In this document: positions 12,101 to 23,571 of the stretch, piece by piece
How the letters are laid out: each line of letters begins with the position of its first letter
How positions within the stretch are numbered: the first letter of the stretch is position 1
NCBI RefSeq assembly: GCF_000715075.1
Contig: NC_134082.1
Coordinates: 214,384,948 to 214,448,947, forward strand
Reading direction: 5' to 3'
Source: Nicotiana tabacum
Lineage: Eukaryota > Streptophyta > Magnoliopsida > Solanales > Solanaceae
DNA: 64,000 nt
Notes under the pieces: model-generated
The model's input: the letters and a program-made list of their open reading frames with translations, nothing else
Told to the model about the DNA's origin: nothing
Database searches by the model: none
Position numbers and translations under genes: made by a program

Positions 12101-15100
12101 TCCGCAATATTGAAGCACATGAAGAGAATAGATTTCATTTCAAGAATATCATCTTCTTGCTTGACTAGAATATGAAGCATTAAATAAAGTGTCAAATTCC
12201 AATGGCTAATGGAAAATGATACGGCTATCCGCCAATCAACTGCATTTATTGTTGTGCAAGTTTTTCCCCCTATGAGCAATACTCTATTAAGATCAATAGA
12301 TCTCATCTCCCATCATCAAAGCGAGACTCCAATTCATATTTGCTAGATCGGCAATGTTGAAGTACGTGGAAAGAACATTTTCATTTCATGAAGATGAATA
12401 GATAAAGCATAAATGATGCATTGGCACTAGAGGTTGATAAGAAGATGAACAAAGCAAATTTTTTCTCAAAGAAAGAAGATAAACAAAGCAAACTAGTTCT
12501 TTCTACTACCAGCATGATTTAAGAAGAAATGTTTTACTGAGCTCCCCAAAAAATTGTCGATCTTGTCTCGACGTGGAGATCAGAGGACACACTAATCGTT
12601 CACCTCTAGTTTGATATGTTCCCTTCCAGTTATATGATCAACATGATCAGTCGATTGGACAACAGAGTCATTGGCCGAATGACAATTTCAACATAGGAAA
12701 GTAAGAGTCAGCATTCAGGTGAGCCACTCAATGGTGTGGTATATATTGAGTTGTTTAAGCTGTCAATTAAATTAGTAAATTGGTAACATAGCTGCAAAAG
12801 GAAAGCCCACTATGGTCCTCTAACTCGTGAGAATTGAGTACTTAAGTCGTGTCTTGAATGTCTTCTCACAAAGATCTTAAAGTTACAAAGATGCCTAGCA
12901 TATATTATTTTATGTCTTTTGGTTGAAAGATCGTGTCATTTTTGGAGTTTGAGGTTCATAAAAAGTGTGATAAATGAGCCCAAAGGACGGATAATTATTA
13001 CTCCTCCATCCCAATTTATGTGATAGTATTAGACTCTATGCGAAGAGAAAGAAAGACTTTTGGGACTTTTGGTGTAAAACAAGCCATAGATATTTGTGTG
13101 GTTATAAATCTTCTCATTAAGATAAAATGCGGAGTTTAAAGTCAAATTATATGTAAATATAGAAATATGTCATTCTTTCTGGGATGGATTAAAAAGGAAA
13201 TACCATCACAAGTGATCCTTTTCTTCTCCGGATAGAAGTAGACATCGGGTTGGCGTGACGGGTGAGCAAATTATATTAGAAAAAGTCTTCATCAAATGAG
13301 GAAGATCTTTTTATACCATACAAGGATGAGGATACTAGACAACCCTTACAAGAAGGCATAATTATGTACACAACCTAATCTCCTCGTTCTATCGAACATC
13401 GCACATATAACAATAAGTCCATCGCAAACCCAACCCTTTTGTGTAAATTGTATTGCTAGATGTAGCTATGTAGCAACAAATACGCCTCAATCCCAGCCTT
13501 GTTGGGGTTGGGTGTATGATTCTTCTATATTATTCCACTCCTATATAGGTCCATTTCTTTTCAAATACTTAATACTTTTCCTTTTTAGAAAAAAAATTAG
13601 GAGTTCTTTAGAACTAAAGATTTTTCTGGATCTCATACTTATCCTTGCACTAAGGTACAAACTTTTATTCAAACTAGAAAGTATAAGAATAGTGTTGTTT
13701 CAAGTATCCAATCATCTCCTATAGATAACTCACCAAAATTATGGTGGAATCCTAGTAATATATATCGACATAAACTACTTGTGTTGGGGCTTGTTAAATT
13801 CTATCAATGGTTATATATTGGGTGGTGTGAAAAATATTGATAACTATAGTTTAGATATAATGCCAAAAGTAGTTGGCTTGAGCCTTGTTGCACTTCACTA
13901 GTCGTAAGCCTTGTTCCATTATCATTCAACCCTTGAACAACACGATTGAAATCGTCTAATGTCTAAGATGTATTTGAAAAAGTGCAAAAAAATAATTATC
14001 CTTTATTGCATTTTTTGGTAAAATCCTAAGCTGTCAACCAGCCAAATTAGAATTTAAAATATAATGAGAGGCTGCAAGAACTTTGTTTTAGAAATAGCTC
14101 AAAGACTTTATAGTTCTGTCTCTACATGCTACAAGCCAAACTGTAAGTCACAAGTAGCATCTCGCTGCCCACCTAAACTGTAGGTGTGTGGTGGATGTGT
14201 GACGTTTGTGGTTGTTTGTGCACCTATCCCAGTGAAAGAAGACCAAGTGATATGCTTTCGTACCTATCATGACTTCACTTGTCCCTGATGGATGTGGGCT
14301 TATGGTCATTCGCACTGCGTGCATAAACTTAGTTGCTAAGTTAATCAGGAAACCAACTTCTAAGGATATTGTCTACCAATCAAGAGAGGCCTCCAACTAC
14401 TTTGCAACCTAACTGAGTCATATCTTGATGGCAACTAAGAATTCATAACATAAGCTGAGATCATTTTTAGAAACTTGGACTCCAAAACTTCACCACTCAA
14501 TGTTACAGTACCTTTAAGACTTTTCCTTTCTATACGGTCTGCAAGGGCGTCGATCAACGTGGATTTTCCCGAGCCACTAGAACCAAGGACCGCCATGATT
14601 TCGCCTTCCCTTGCTTCCCCTGAAATGTCATTCAACAATACCTTCGTGCGAGTCATGTCCTCATCTGTGGATTTTATTTTATTTTTGACAAGAATTTCTT
14701 GCTATGAAGATCATTCAAGTAAAAAGGAGCTCTTAAGTGGCCCATATCCAGCTTATGAGCTTCCTAAAATTGTGAGAGTGAGATAGCCTTGGAAGGCAAA
14801 AATTTCTTCCACCTGTTGTCACGTCCTCTTGAAGAAGGTAACGAATTGGAACATAGTTGGATTCCTTTCAATGAATAAGGAAAAACATGAAATAATAGCT
14901 TATGCAATTCTAGATATAACGAAATACCAGATACAGGGTGATCCAATAATTGGGAGTGTTAGATGGACTATGGTATAAGTACTGGAGATGGGTGTCTTAA
15001 AATCTGTTTTATATGTGTGTACTTCATAAAAGACAATGAAGCTGAAAATTTGATCATTCTATTGAAGCTAACTAATTGCAGTGAGTTCTGAAATGTTTAA

Positions 15101-16769
15101 TATGTTTGATGCTTATTTATATAGCGTTAGCAATGTAGTACATTAGATTCATTCCCCTCTTTTTCTGGTTAACATACATTTTCCTTGCAATCCTCTGTAC
15201 CATCTCTTAAAAGAAACTGGCATATTGTCTTGTGATCACGAATCAGCCAAGTTTGGTTCTGCATATTAGAAAGTCCTGTAACGGCTTGTTTATGCTTCAG
15301 GCACTTGAACCGACAGGGTTCAGATTTCTCTTTGACAAGCAGCTTCAGAACAGTGATGTAAGCTCCCTAAGGAGAATTGTCGTGCCCAAGGTTTGGACTT
15401 TTTATAGCATCGTTGTAAATGCATTAAGAACACTTATCTCTTGTGCTTACTTTTTTTTTATTTTGAGTACACATTGAAGTGATAATTAATCTCGCAATCA
15501 TTTAAGATTTCCATACTAATGATTTAGCAGTTGTCCAATATTGTGTATGCCATGGTTATTCAAAAAGTCTGCGGCTACCCGATTAAATTTTGTATCATGA
15601 TTAATTTCAGAAAGCAGCTGAGCGATATCTCCCAACTCTTGAGATCAAGGAAGGTTTTCCCATAACCATGGATGACATGGATGGCATCCATGTCTGGAGT
15701 TTCAGATACAGGTCTGAGGTTATTTTTTTTTCTTCAAATTTACTTGAGGGAGCGACATTTCTAAGCCAGTGAAGCAATATAGATTGAAGTGTCCGGGCAA
15801 GGATGTGAAGGCCAGCATATTTGATAAAAGCGATTAAACTATTTGATGCTGGTCATCCTTGAGCTAGATGACATTCTTAATACCTGGCATTGTAGTGATA
15901 TTTTGCTAGTGCCTTAACAAATTGGTTGATTAAGTCAACATTTAAGAAAGGAGGGGGTGGGGGTGGGGGTGGGGGCTGTTAAGAATAACATAGAAAATAC
16001 AGTTGCTTGTGCTATGTTCGGACATAGTTCGCCCACACAGTTTATGTATTGTTACAACAGTCTTTCTCTTGAATATTATGCTTTTCTTATAGGTACTGGC
16101 CAAATAACAGCAGTCGGATGTATGTGCTTGAAAATACTGGTGAGATCTCGAGAGCCCTTTCTCTCCAAGTTTATTTACTTCTGTTCTGTTTCTTAAAGGG
16201 CTAAAACTAAAAGCAGATTAATGTTGTTGGATTTGAAACTTGATGGTCAGGTGATTTTGTCCAAACACATGGATTACGCCAAGGAGACTACTTTGCCCTC
16301 CATTACAATGATCAGAAGCAGATCTATGTAAGCTTGCTAAATTAATTCTTATGTTGTCGGTGTAGTTACTTCAAAGGTTATAAATGTATGTCGGTTGTCA
16401 AAGGCTATTGTTTGTTGTGACCTATATATGTGGTCTGTTCGTATATAGGGCATCGAAGCAAGGAAAGCTGGAGATGGAGCAGTATTTCATGGTTATGAAG
16501 CGGAAGACATGATTTTAACTGATTATGCACAGGCGGCAGATGATGGGAATGGGGTGCTTATGAATGAACCAGAGTTGGATATGTCCAGCTTTTACTTCCC
16601 TGCAATGGACAATGAGATGGGCATGTCCTTCATTTATGATACCAGCTTCTGGAACGAGCCTGCCTTCGATTTTGTAGGGGGTCCTATGACCTATTACTCA
16701 ACTAATGTGTTCCCAATGCCAAGCTTTGGATCCATTGAAGACAGCTTCTCTGTTGATGATTTCTATTAA
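9119..16769 (+). CDS. FUS3: FUS3-type B3-domain transcription factor (6 exons, 297 aa)
   Basis: Exons: 9119-9376, 15301-15390, 15611-15711, 16093-16139, 16251-16327 and 16449-16769. All introns are GT-AG and the frame is kept throughout. The protein has a basic stretch [12 protein letters not shown] (residues 49-60, likely nuclear localisation), a Pro-rich segment, and a B3 DNA-binding domain (about 90-195) with [38 protein letters not shown] and [11 protein letters not shown]. The acidic tail ends SVDDFY, like the SLDDFY end I recall for Arabidopsis FUS3, which is 313 aa. FUS3 is a nuclear regulator of seed maturation that binds RY (CATGCA) elements with LEC2 and ABI3. B3 plus this C-terminus separates it from LEC2 and ABI3. 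Intron 1 (9377-15300) is unusually large and full of mobile elements. A likely polyadenylation zone with AATAAA-like words lies around 17030-17080. Confidence 0.95.
9646..9669 (+). repeat. (CTG)7 microsatellite in FUS3 intron 1
   Basis: Seven consecutive CTG/GCT units lie about 270 bp after the exon 1 donor. It is a simple repeat, likely polymorphic. Confidence 0.7.
9738..9905 (-). mobile_element. tRNA-derived SINE (SolS-like), minus orientation
   Basis: Read on the minus strand, it has a box-B-like GGTTTCGGGTTCGGGTC, a body with 'GGAGCGCTTTACACAACGC' and 'GCGAATCCGGATTTAGTCGG', and an A-rich end (the T-run at 9740-9748 on the plus strand). This layout is what I recall for one of the Solanaceae SINE families. 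The exact family name is uncertain. Confidence 0.6.
9906..10356 (+). mobile_element. Retroposon remnant with Au-SINE/RTE-like 3' tail
   Basis: The end 10225-10356 is the conserved Au-type tail: GAGCCGAGGGTCTTTCGGAAACAGCC, a CTACCCCTTCGGGTAGGGG hairpin, CAGACCCCACTTGTGGGATT and a final (TTG)n. The 300 bp before it (AGTTGTGGAGGTCGAGTATT and onward) is not tRNA-like and could be the 3' part of an RTE-type LINE that shares this tail. The same tail occurs in a complete Au-like SINE at 23345-23570 on the other strand. Confidence 0.6.
10357..11868. other. FUS3 intron 1, unassigned repeat-like sequence
   Basis: No gene is seen. A GGGCCGGGTCC / TGGGTGGGCCTGG segment at about 10670-10730 resembles subterminal transposon sequence, but no element boundary can be drawn. 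Confidence 0.3.
11877..12075. mobile_element. hAT-type MITE with perfect 8-bp target duplication
   Basis: The 199-bp element is flanked by AACATGAT at 11869-11876 and again at 12076-12083. Its ends are imperfect inverted repeats (TAGGGGCGTATGTAGCG at the left; TAGAGGCAGATCCAGGA as the complement of the right). Inside are the 'GGGTTCAACTGAACCC' palindrome and the 'TTTGAACTCATAGCTTT' segment typical of this Solanaceae family. Length and an 8-bp duplication fit a non-autonomous hAT element. Confidence 0.75.
12084..13010. other. FUS3 intron 1, no recognisable feature
   Basis: AT-rich sequence with only short chance ORFs. I see no gene, SINE or clear element end. Confidence 0.3.
13011..13200. mobile_element. 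Diverged Stowaway-like MITE in FUS3 intron 1
   Basis: The left end CTCCTCCATCCCAATTTATG and the right end TTCTGGGATGGATTAA (complement AATCCATCCCAGAA) are the terminal signature of Tc1/mariner Stowaway elements of the 'CTCCCTCC..CAATTTATGTG' group, in decayed form. The interior (AGACTTTTGGGACTTTTGGTGTAAAAC) also fits. A better copy is at 57210-57427. Confidence 0.6.
13201..14434. other. FUS3 intron 1, unassigned
   Basis: Unique-looking AT-rich sequence. The plus-strand ORF at 13512-13724 is composed of L, F, I and S with no recognisable domain. No gene is supported. Confidence 0.3.
14435..14701 (-). pseudogene. Fragment of an ABCG (WBC) half-transporter gene
   Basis: An open frame on the minus strand (from about 14698 down) carries [19 protein letters not shown] and a complete Walker [19 protein letters not shown], followed by [15 protein letters not shown] and ISAYVM, then a stop. 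This is the N-terminal start of the nucleotide-binding domain of plant ABCG half-transporters (the clade with ABCG1/2/6/16/20). The Q-loop, signature motif, Walker B and membrane domain are missing and an in-frame TAG lies just upstream, so it is a dead fragment about 85 codons long. It sits antisense in intron 1 of FUS3, probably placed there by a transposon or a broken duplication. Confidence 0.8.
15953..15975 (+). other. G-quadruplex motif (G5T)3G5 in FUS3 intron 3
   Basis: Four runs of five G separated by single T lie on the coding strand, between exon 3 (ends 15711) and exon 4 (starts 16093). It fits the strictest quadruplex pattern (single-base loops) and would be present in the pre-mRNA about 115 bases before the exon 4 acceptor. 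An effect on splicing or transcription is inference. Confidence 0.7.
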
Positions 16770-17963
16770 GGTCTGCACGCGCATAGCGGAATAGGGGGAT
16801 ACATACTATTAATCCCATGCAGCCTTGTAATCTAATCCATACTCCTACCGGTAACCTTGAAGTATAAAGCTGATACTCCAGTTACAAGCACAAGGAATTG
16901 TACTAGTAAGTTAAGGTTTCTGTTTTTTGGTTTTTTGTAAGGAAGGGGCCGAGACTTCTGGGGGTGTTTTGTACTTTTTTTGGCTGGCTTCTGTTGTCAA
17001 GTTCGGATCAAAAACTCTTTACCACCGTAAATGTAATAAACTGGAGACCTAAGAAATGGAAAAATATGAAATAAAAAGGTGCATAGTTCGGGCTTATAAT
17101 CTTGTCATCAAGCTTTGTTTGATTTGTCATGTTTAGAAACCGTGCTCTATGCTCTACTCTTAGCATAATCCCTACTAAAATGTTTGTGTTGTCTAATGAA
17201 TATTCTAAAGGAAAAGCAGAGGTGTTTAGTAATTATTTCATTACTCCGGCTTGTAGATTTTGTCACTTCAGCTTTTCTCAGTCTAAGAGAAGAGTTTTTC
17301 ATAGTTTCCCCTCATTTTGTTCTGTTTGGCTCAAGCTAAGGAGGTGACCTCGCCCTCTTTTAAGTTTGAAAAAATCAGAGATGTGTAGCGGTGACCTGAC
17401 CCTTCGGCCTTCACCCACAGGTTACCAACATACATAGAAGGCACTCAATTTGGTCTCTTAGATTCGGCAATTGATCTTCCTGCATTTACGGATCCATATA
17501 TCAACTGCAGCACAAACCGCACAAACAGAGATGGCGTGGGTATGGGGTGCAGAGGCAGTCTCAAAACTCGCTTCAGTAACAATGGGATTTTGAAAAAGCA
17601 AAAACAACAGAGCAATAAAAGAATCATCATTCAGCAGCTATAGCTCGGCAAACTAAAAATATATAGCCCCAAATATGCTTGTTATTCCCATCCTCGAGAG
17701 GGAACAGCGTTTCTAGCATCAAATTGATTTTGTATCTATTCTAACAAAAAAACATCCGCAACGCTTAAGTTTTAGGGGGACTCCCCCTCTCCAAAATCTC
17801 AAAATTAGAGAAATATAAAATTGTCAAGATTGTTGTGTAAGAATACTCTCCAGCTTACTACGAAAGAGCACTAGAGAAACATTGGCAATCTGTGTTTATT
17901 GTTTCATCTGGAGAAGTCTTCTCTTACTACTAGGCTTGGCGAAGAATTAGTTTATACTCAACC
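16770..17963. other. Convergent intergenic region: FUS3 3' UTR and phosphate-carrier 3' UTR
   Basis: FUS3 (+) and the phosphate carrier (-) converge here. AATAAA-like words near 17034 and 17068 probably serve FUS3. The carrier 3' UTR should lie in about 17650-17963. Short ORFs at 17129-17347 and 17445-17630 have no recognisable content. Confidence 0.4.
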
Positions 17964-20900
17964 TTACACCTTTGCAACCTCAGAGGCAGCAGGTGCAGAA
18001 GGAGCAACTCCTCCAGTTGTAGGCCTGAAATCGCATCAGAAAAAATAAACCAAACATATTTATTAAGTTCTCAAAGCAGACTGATACATGAAAGGTAGAC
18101 AGGTTTAGAATGTCCAACTAAGTGTTAGAAGAAGACACTTACAGCCCAACAAAAACCTTGAAAGCATCATAGATTCCCCATTGAGCACCAGTAAGAGTTC
18201 CAATCATGACAATACGTAGAGGAAGCCCACGGGTAAAGAGACCCACTACTCCTATCTTCTTCACGGCCTGAGGAAATAGTTTTTTGTCAGAAACAAATGG
18301 CGGGTTTCGCGTGAAAGATTAATGACTTGAGGACATTTCAAAAAATAAGAGGCGAAAAGAGAGATGGCGCAACAAACGATAGAAGCTTCGAAATGCTTAC
18401 ATCACCAACAGTTGCACCCTTGGCATTGTTGAGGAATGAGACAAGATTGTCAGCAGGATGGGATACAATAGCACAGAAGACACCGGCTATATATCCACCA
18501 GCAAAGCTAATACCAAGTTGCATAGATTTGCTGCACTCATTTTTAGGCTTTGGGACTGCATGCTTGTAGATCATCTCCACAATAGTCTCAAAGGACGCAA
18601 ACTTCATCATTGTATCTGCAATTTACGACGTTTAATCCTTAATGCCCAACAACAAATAGTAACTCAAAACAAAGTCAAAATTAGAAGAACAATAGCACAA
18701 ACAGATATGCACTGATAAAACAAATACACAGTAGTCTTAAAATAGGCATCATGTTTCAGGCTCTGCAACATCGCAGGATTATACTTTTATTTGTGTCGTG
18801 CAAGTAGAAAAAGAGAAAAAAATAGATGAAAGACCGAATCAAGAAGGAAAGCTTTGGGTGAATTACTAGGACGACTCTACCTGAACCAAAAATGGGCCTC
18901 CCTCTAAAACCTACCAAGAGCAGAAAACATCATGACATGGACCTTCCCAGCCCTTAATCTGTATTGCTTTAAATCACAAGTTATAACAGCAAAAAGGTTC
19001 AAAAATTCTTACCCTCGAATCCTACTGTATTTCCGAAGAGTAAGAGCATCTAAACATATGAATAGAAGGGAATGTTGTCAAAGAATTCCGCAAGATTTTC
19101 CATCATTCGACCGTCCAACTTAGAAACTAATGAATCCCAGACCTATGCTCCCCCCAAGGAAAAAAACCATTCTCACTCTAATTTACACATTTAACTTAAA
19201 TCGCCAACCTCCATCCAATCATACTCCAATCCAAGCCCTATTATGTCCCCTTCCTCCCGAAGCTTCTGCTCTCCCTCTGATTGCCCCCTTCCACTAGTCC
19301 TGTCCTTCCCCTTTCATTCCCCAAGCTCCCCATAAAGTTCAATACCCAATTTTGTGGAATAGTATGTTAATGGCCAACAAGCATATTAAAACTTGCAATG
19401 TACTTAGATCATAGGCTTACGTGCAATATTTTGTCTTCCAAAGAAAAATGCAATAAGTTCTTAATATAAAGCAGAGCATTTCAACAAGTGACCCTATTTA
19501 CTTGGCTCGAACAAGTGAAGGTGCTTGAGAGCTAACTTTCTAGCTTTCACCAACCAAAAAAGGAAGCCATTACCAGAACGAGAAAGAGACAAGAAATTTC
19601 CATCAGCTATGACAATTTTTTTGATGAAGTCCATCAGCTATGGCAATTAATTACTGCTGCATCCAAACATAAGCCCTTATATATCCATCTTCAACTTCCA
19701 GGCCTTCTGGGGCCTATTGGATCCTAATTATAGAAACTCTTGCAGTTCTAAGTAAGGTGACTGTCCGCATTTAATAAACATACGTGGAGAAGGAAATCTC
19801 TCTATTTGTTTTATTTAACAGAGAAACGAAAAGTTAATTTTCTCAAATAACTATTCCATCGATCTTTTTAGGGGGTAGCGAGGGGAGGTCCCGCGTTTGG
19901 AGTTTCTATTGTTTTTTAAGACAGGTCCAACTAACAGACCCTAAGTTTTACAAATTCTAGCAAACATCAAAACGCTTCTCACTCATTTGGGTAATCATAT
20001 GGATATCAAACCCCTAGTCGCATTATTAAAATATCCCAGGTAATAAGCAAGTTAGTAAATAACAACAAACAGTAGAAGACAGATGGTTCCACTTACATGG
20101 AATCTGACGTCCCCAAAGAGGAACCAAACCTTTGTACAGGCTGCAAAAATATAACAAAATATTAAAATCTGTTCTATAAGGTACAGATTCAGGAATGTGC
20201 TAACAACAATGATAATAGCATACCCCATGGTTCCTTCAGATCTTACGAATTTTGGTAATCCATCTGACAATCCCCTAGCAAAACCAGGCTGTGTCTGAAC
20301 ACGAACTTTTACAGCTTCAAATGGGCAAAGAGCAATGTCTGCAATCACTTCCGCAGATGCAGAACCAGCAAGGTATATCAGAGTCTTGTACTTTGCAGCA
20401 TTTTCTGCTCCAGCAAGGTCAGAGTAGTACTTCTTGAAGAATTCATAGAATCCAAACTTGCATGCACCCTGAGCACTGTAACCCAGAAGAGTAGGAACCC
20501 ATCCCCTGAAGAAGCCCTTAGCACCTTGTTCCTTAAGCAGCACTCCAAATCCAGATGAAATGCTCTTGTATTTCGCGGGGTCAATCTAGGAATTTATGAA
20601 ATTTCAGTCAGTTTAGATAATTCATTACTAATGCTCGGTAAGAAAATAAAAACAATTTAATTACCAAGGGAATAGTTTCACACATGAAGACATCATACCA
20701 TAGTTAAGAAAAGTAAAGGGGGAAGCTAGCAAATGAGAAACTATCCCATTGGGAAGGAAAGTCAGTACAGTAAAATATCTAGGACCATTACGAGCACAAT
20801 GTCCAAACATGTAAAAATGAAGCTCTTTAATCACAAATCTAAGAAAAAGCTATCCATGTTTTCAAATGCCATTTCCTCAATCTACTTGAAAACCTTTAGC

Positions 20901-21839
20901 TAATGCTGCAGATAAGACTCTTAAGCAATAATACGACTCAGTGACCGAGTAGGATAGTTTAGCAAGGTTCAGGGTTAAAAAGCACTGAGACTAATACTAT
21001 AATAGCATGAGAGTCCAATACAGTCTCGTGTTGACAAACTGCACAATCATAATCAGCAAAAGTGACATGTGAAGGATGAGATGGGAAACAGCCAAGTCTG
21101 AATAGCACACTCCTTCCCCTTTCCATATATCTAAAGATAATACAAATCAAAATTAAATGAAAAGGCAGACTTGCTTCCTCGCTTTGTCACATGTAGAGGA
21201 ACATTTCACATTTAAAATCATTCAAACTACTACACACATGATAGACTGAGATCTGAAATAATAATTTCCAATTAAATCTTAAACAAAATAATAACGCCCT
21301 CCTCCTCTATACAGAGAAATCACCAATCAACTACTTTTGCCAATAAAATCAGTCCTGCTAGTCACGTTACAAATTTAGATCTAGAACATGCGCAATGATA
21401 TTCAATCCAGAAGAGTATATATCGGATCTACACACACACAAAAAAAAGGAGCATATAATGATGTTTAAAAGAGTTGAGAAGTCAACGATCGCGTCAGAAA
21501 TGGACAGATCTGAAAAGCAAAGCGTAAATGAAATTGGATCGAGACCTGCATGTTACATTTGACGAGATCAAGCGGAGTGACAGCCATGTGAGTGAGACCA
21601 CAGCTGAGGATACCACCGAAGGTACAGGCAGCGTAGAATTGCGGTGAGTACATCTCGATCTTTCCAGGTTCGCTAGGTGCAGGAATCACAAAGCTCTTGT
21701 TGGTGGACGACGGCTGTGCAGCAGGCAACACACTGGTGGTGTTCTCGGTAACAGCAAAGGTTTTGGGAGTGAAAGAAGAAAACGAAGATGGAGTGTAGAG
21801 GAAGCTTGGAAGAAGAGACTGACGGCGTGAGTTCTCCAT
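17964..21839 (-). CDS. Mitochondrial phosphate carrier protein (6 exons, 366 aa)
   Basis: Minus-strand exons in order: 21839-21546, 20585-20224, 20140-20097, 18615-18401, 18267-18143 and 18024-17964. All introns are GT-AG and the frame closes. It belongs to the SLC25 carrier family, which imports phosphate with H+ across the inner mitochondrial membrane for ATP synthesis. A Ser/Thr/Pro-rich N-terminal extension (about residues 1-60) looks like the presequence. The three carrier repeats show PLDLVK (89-94), PFEAVK (186-191) and PADNLV (287-292). The last, with V in place of the basic residue, is usual for phosphate carriers. It most resembles the Arabidopsis PHT3;1 (MPT3) and PHT3;2 proteins, about 375 aa. 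The start ATG at 21839 precedes the presequence in frame. Confidence 0.95.
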
Positions 21840-21962
21840 GGCGAAATGAGTTTGTGACGGCGCAGAGAGAGATCGGAAGCGAGGAGAAATGGGCGAGGGT
21901 TGCAGAGGACTGAAAACCTTCTCCTCTCGCTCTCCCAATAGCTCTTTGGACCTAAAACACAT

Positions 21963-22789
21963 AGTACAATAAAAATTTCCACGTTTTTATACTGACCAAT
22001 CAGCCATGCTCTTTGCGTTATTTACACGGAGTGACCAATACAGTGTGTACCGGCCCTAGTGTCTCAATTTACCTTTATGCCCCCGCCATCATTTGTTTCT
22101 TTCCTAATCAAATGAGCCGTTAATCATGCCATCATTTTTGTGTTAAATAAAATGCATCACATTTTACCAAACCAATTTTCACCCTTCACCTGTTAAAAAT
22201 GAATAATTGTTTATAACCAAGAAATTTGTTCTGGTCTTCGAAATTCGAAACGATGGACTCATCATCTACCTTCAGTCTCTTTCACTTAAATATCAGGATT
22301 AGTTCGCATGAAACAGGGTTTGAACATATGACTTAAGTCACAAGTCCCTCTATCTTTTTTGCCTCTTGAAATAAGCCTTGTGGCCACTAAAAATAATACC
22401 TATTTCGTCTTTTATATGCAACCTGCGTAAATCTATACTAGTTTAAGTAATTTATGACTAACTAGACGAGACTTTTGCTTTTCACAGACAAGTAAATAGG
22501 CGTAGAGATATCAGAGAAAATATAGAAAGACACTTGCAGTGAATAAACGACAATTTCAAATTGAATTGCTTCTCAGCTTCCGCTAATCATTTAGGGAGCT
22601 CCAATGGAGTGAGTATCAGCAGTCTTTCATTTCCTTCATTTCCCAGTCCTTAATCGAACTTACTTCATTTTGCTAAGTTGGGAAACGTTGTTGCATTTGT
22701 GCAGTGTATATATTGTGATATTTGTGGTAAAAAAAGAAGAAGGTAAAATTCAGAAGTCTAGCAATGTATTCTTCTAAGTGAATGAGGTC
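21963..22789. other. Upstream flank of the phosphate-carrier gene; no gene seen
   Basis: It probably contains the carrier promoter (minus strand). AT-rich, with no recognisable coding region. Confidence 0.35.
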
Positions 22790-22963
22790 CCCGGCGGAGC
22801 TAGCATGTCGATTATGGGTTCAGCCAAACCCACTAATTTTGGTTCAAATCTTATATTTGTCTAAAGAAAGTTATTGCAAATATATAAATTATATTTAGAA
22901 CTCAGTAATTTAAGAAGGCAAAAATTCTGAATCCATTAGCTTCAAATCTTGACTCCGCCTCTG
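22790..22963. mobile_element. hAT-like MITE, 'GGCGGAGCTAGCAT' family
   Basis: The left end CGGCGGAGCTAGCATGT and the right end CTTGACTCCGCCTCTG form inverted termini around a ~170-bp body with GGGTTCAGCCAAACCC and AGAACTCAGTAATTT. The same body and ends are at 41857-42033, where the target duplication is clear. No clean duplication is visible at this copy. Confidence 0.6.
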
Positions 22964-23344
22964 TGTGGAAACAACGGATATAACAACATAATCATTACCT
23001 ACATGGTAACGAGATGAACATCTTTGCATGAATCAATACATGCATTTCATATTGTTATGGTTTTAGCTATTGTGAAATGCTATTCAACTTGTTGCTCATT
23101 GTTTGTGTTAAAAAAAATAGTTATTTTGTTTGCAATTGAAAATATTTACTGGAAATAAGGGTTCACTAGTTTAATAGGCAAATGATCTAACAGGATTATT
23201 GCATTGTTAACTTGAATGCCGTAGAGTGAAGATATTGGGATTAGTTAACTTAATTGCCGGTCGGTAATATATGTTTTGATCTCTCTTTTGTTTGAATACT
23301 GATGAAGTCATGTGCTGCGTGAAATAAATTTTTCCAAGGCTCAC

Positions 23345-23570
23345 TCAACAACAACAACAACCCAGTATAATCCCACTAGTGGGGTCTGGGGAGGATAGTG
23401 TGTACGCAGACCTTACCCCTACCCTAGGGTAGAGAGGTTGTTTCCAAATAGACCCTCGGCATCCTTCCCTCCAAGAACTCCCCACCTTGCTCTTGGGGTG
23501 ACTCGAACTCACAACCTCTTGGTTGGAAGTGGAGGTTGCTTACCATCAGACCAATCTTTCCTTGTCACGT
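23345..23570 (-). mobile_element. Au-like SINE, nearly complete, minus orientation
   Basis: Read on the minus strand: box A (GGTCTGATGGTAAGCA), box B (GAGTTCGAGTCACC, around 23499-23512), the CTACCCTAGGGTAGGGG hairpin, GACCCCACTAGTGGGATT and a terminal (TTG)n tract. These are the parts of the Au SINE family found in grasses and Solanaceae. It lies between the phosphate-carrier and PPR genes. Confidence 0.8.
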
Positions 23571-23571
23571 A

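Noticed and set aside
20378..20584. Alternative-frame ORFs within phosphate-carrier exon 2
   Set aside because: The other frame contains the carrier motif PFEAVK and continues through consistent splice sites; this one is a shadow.
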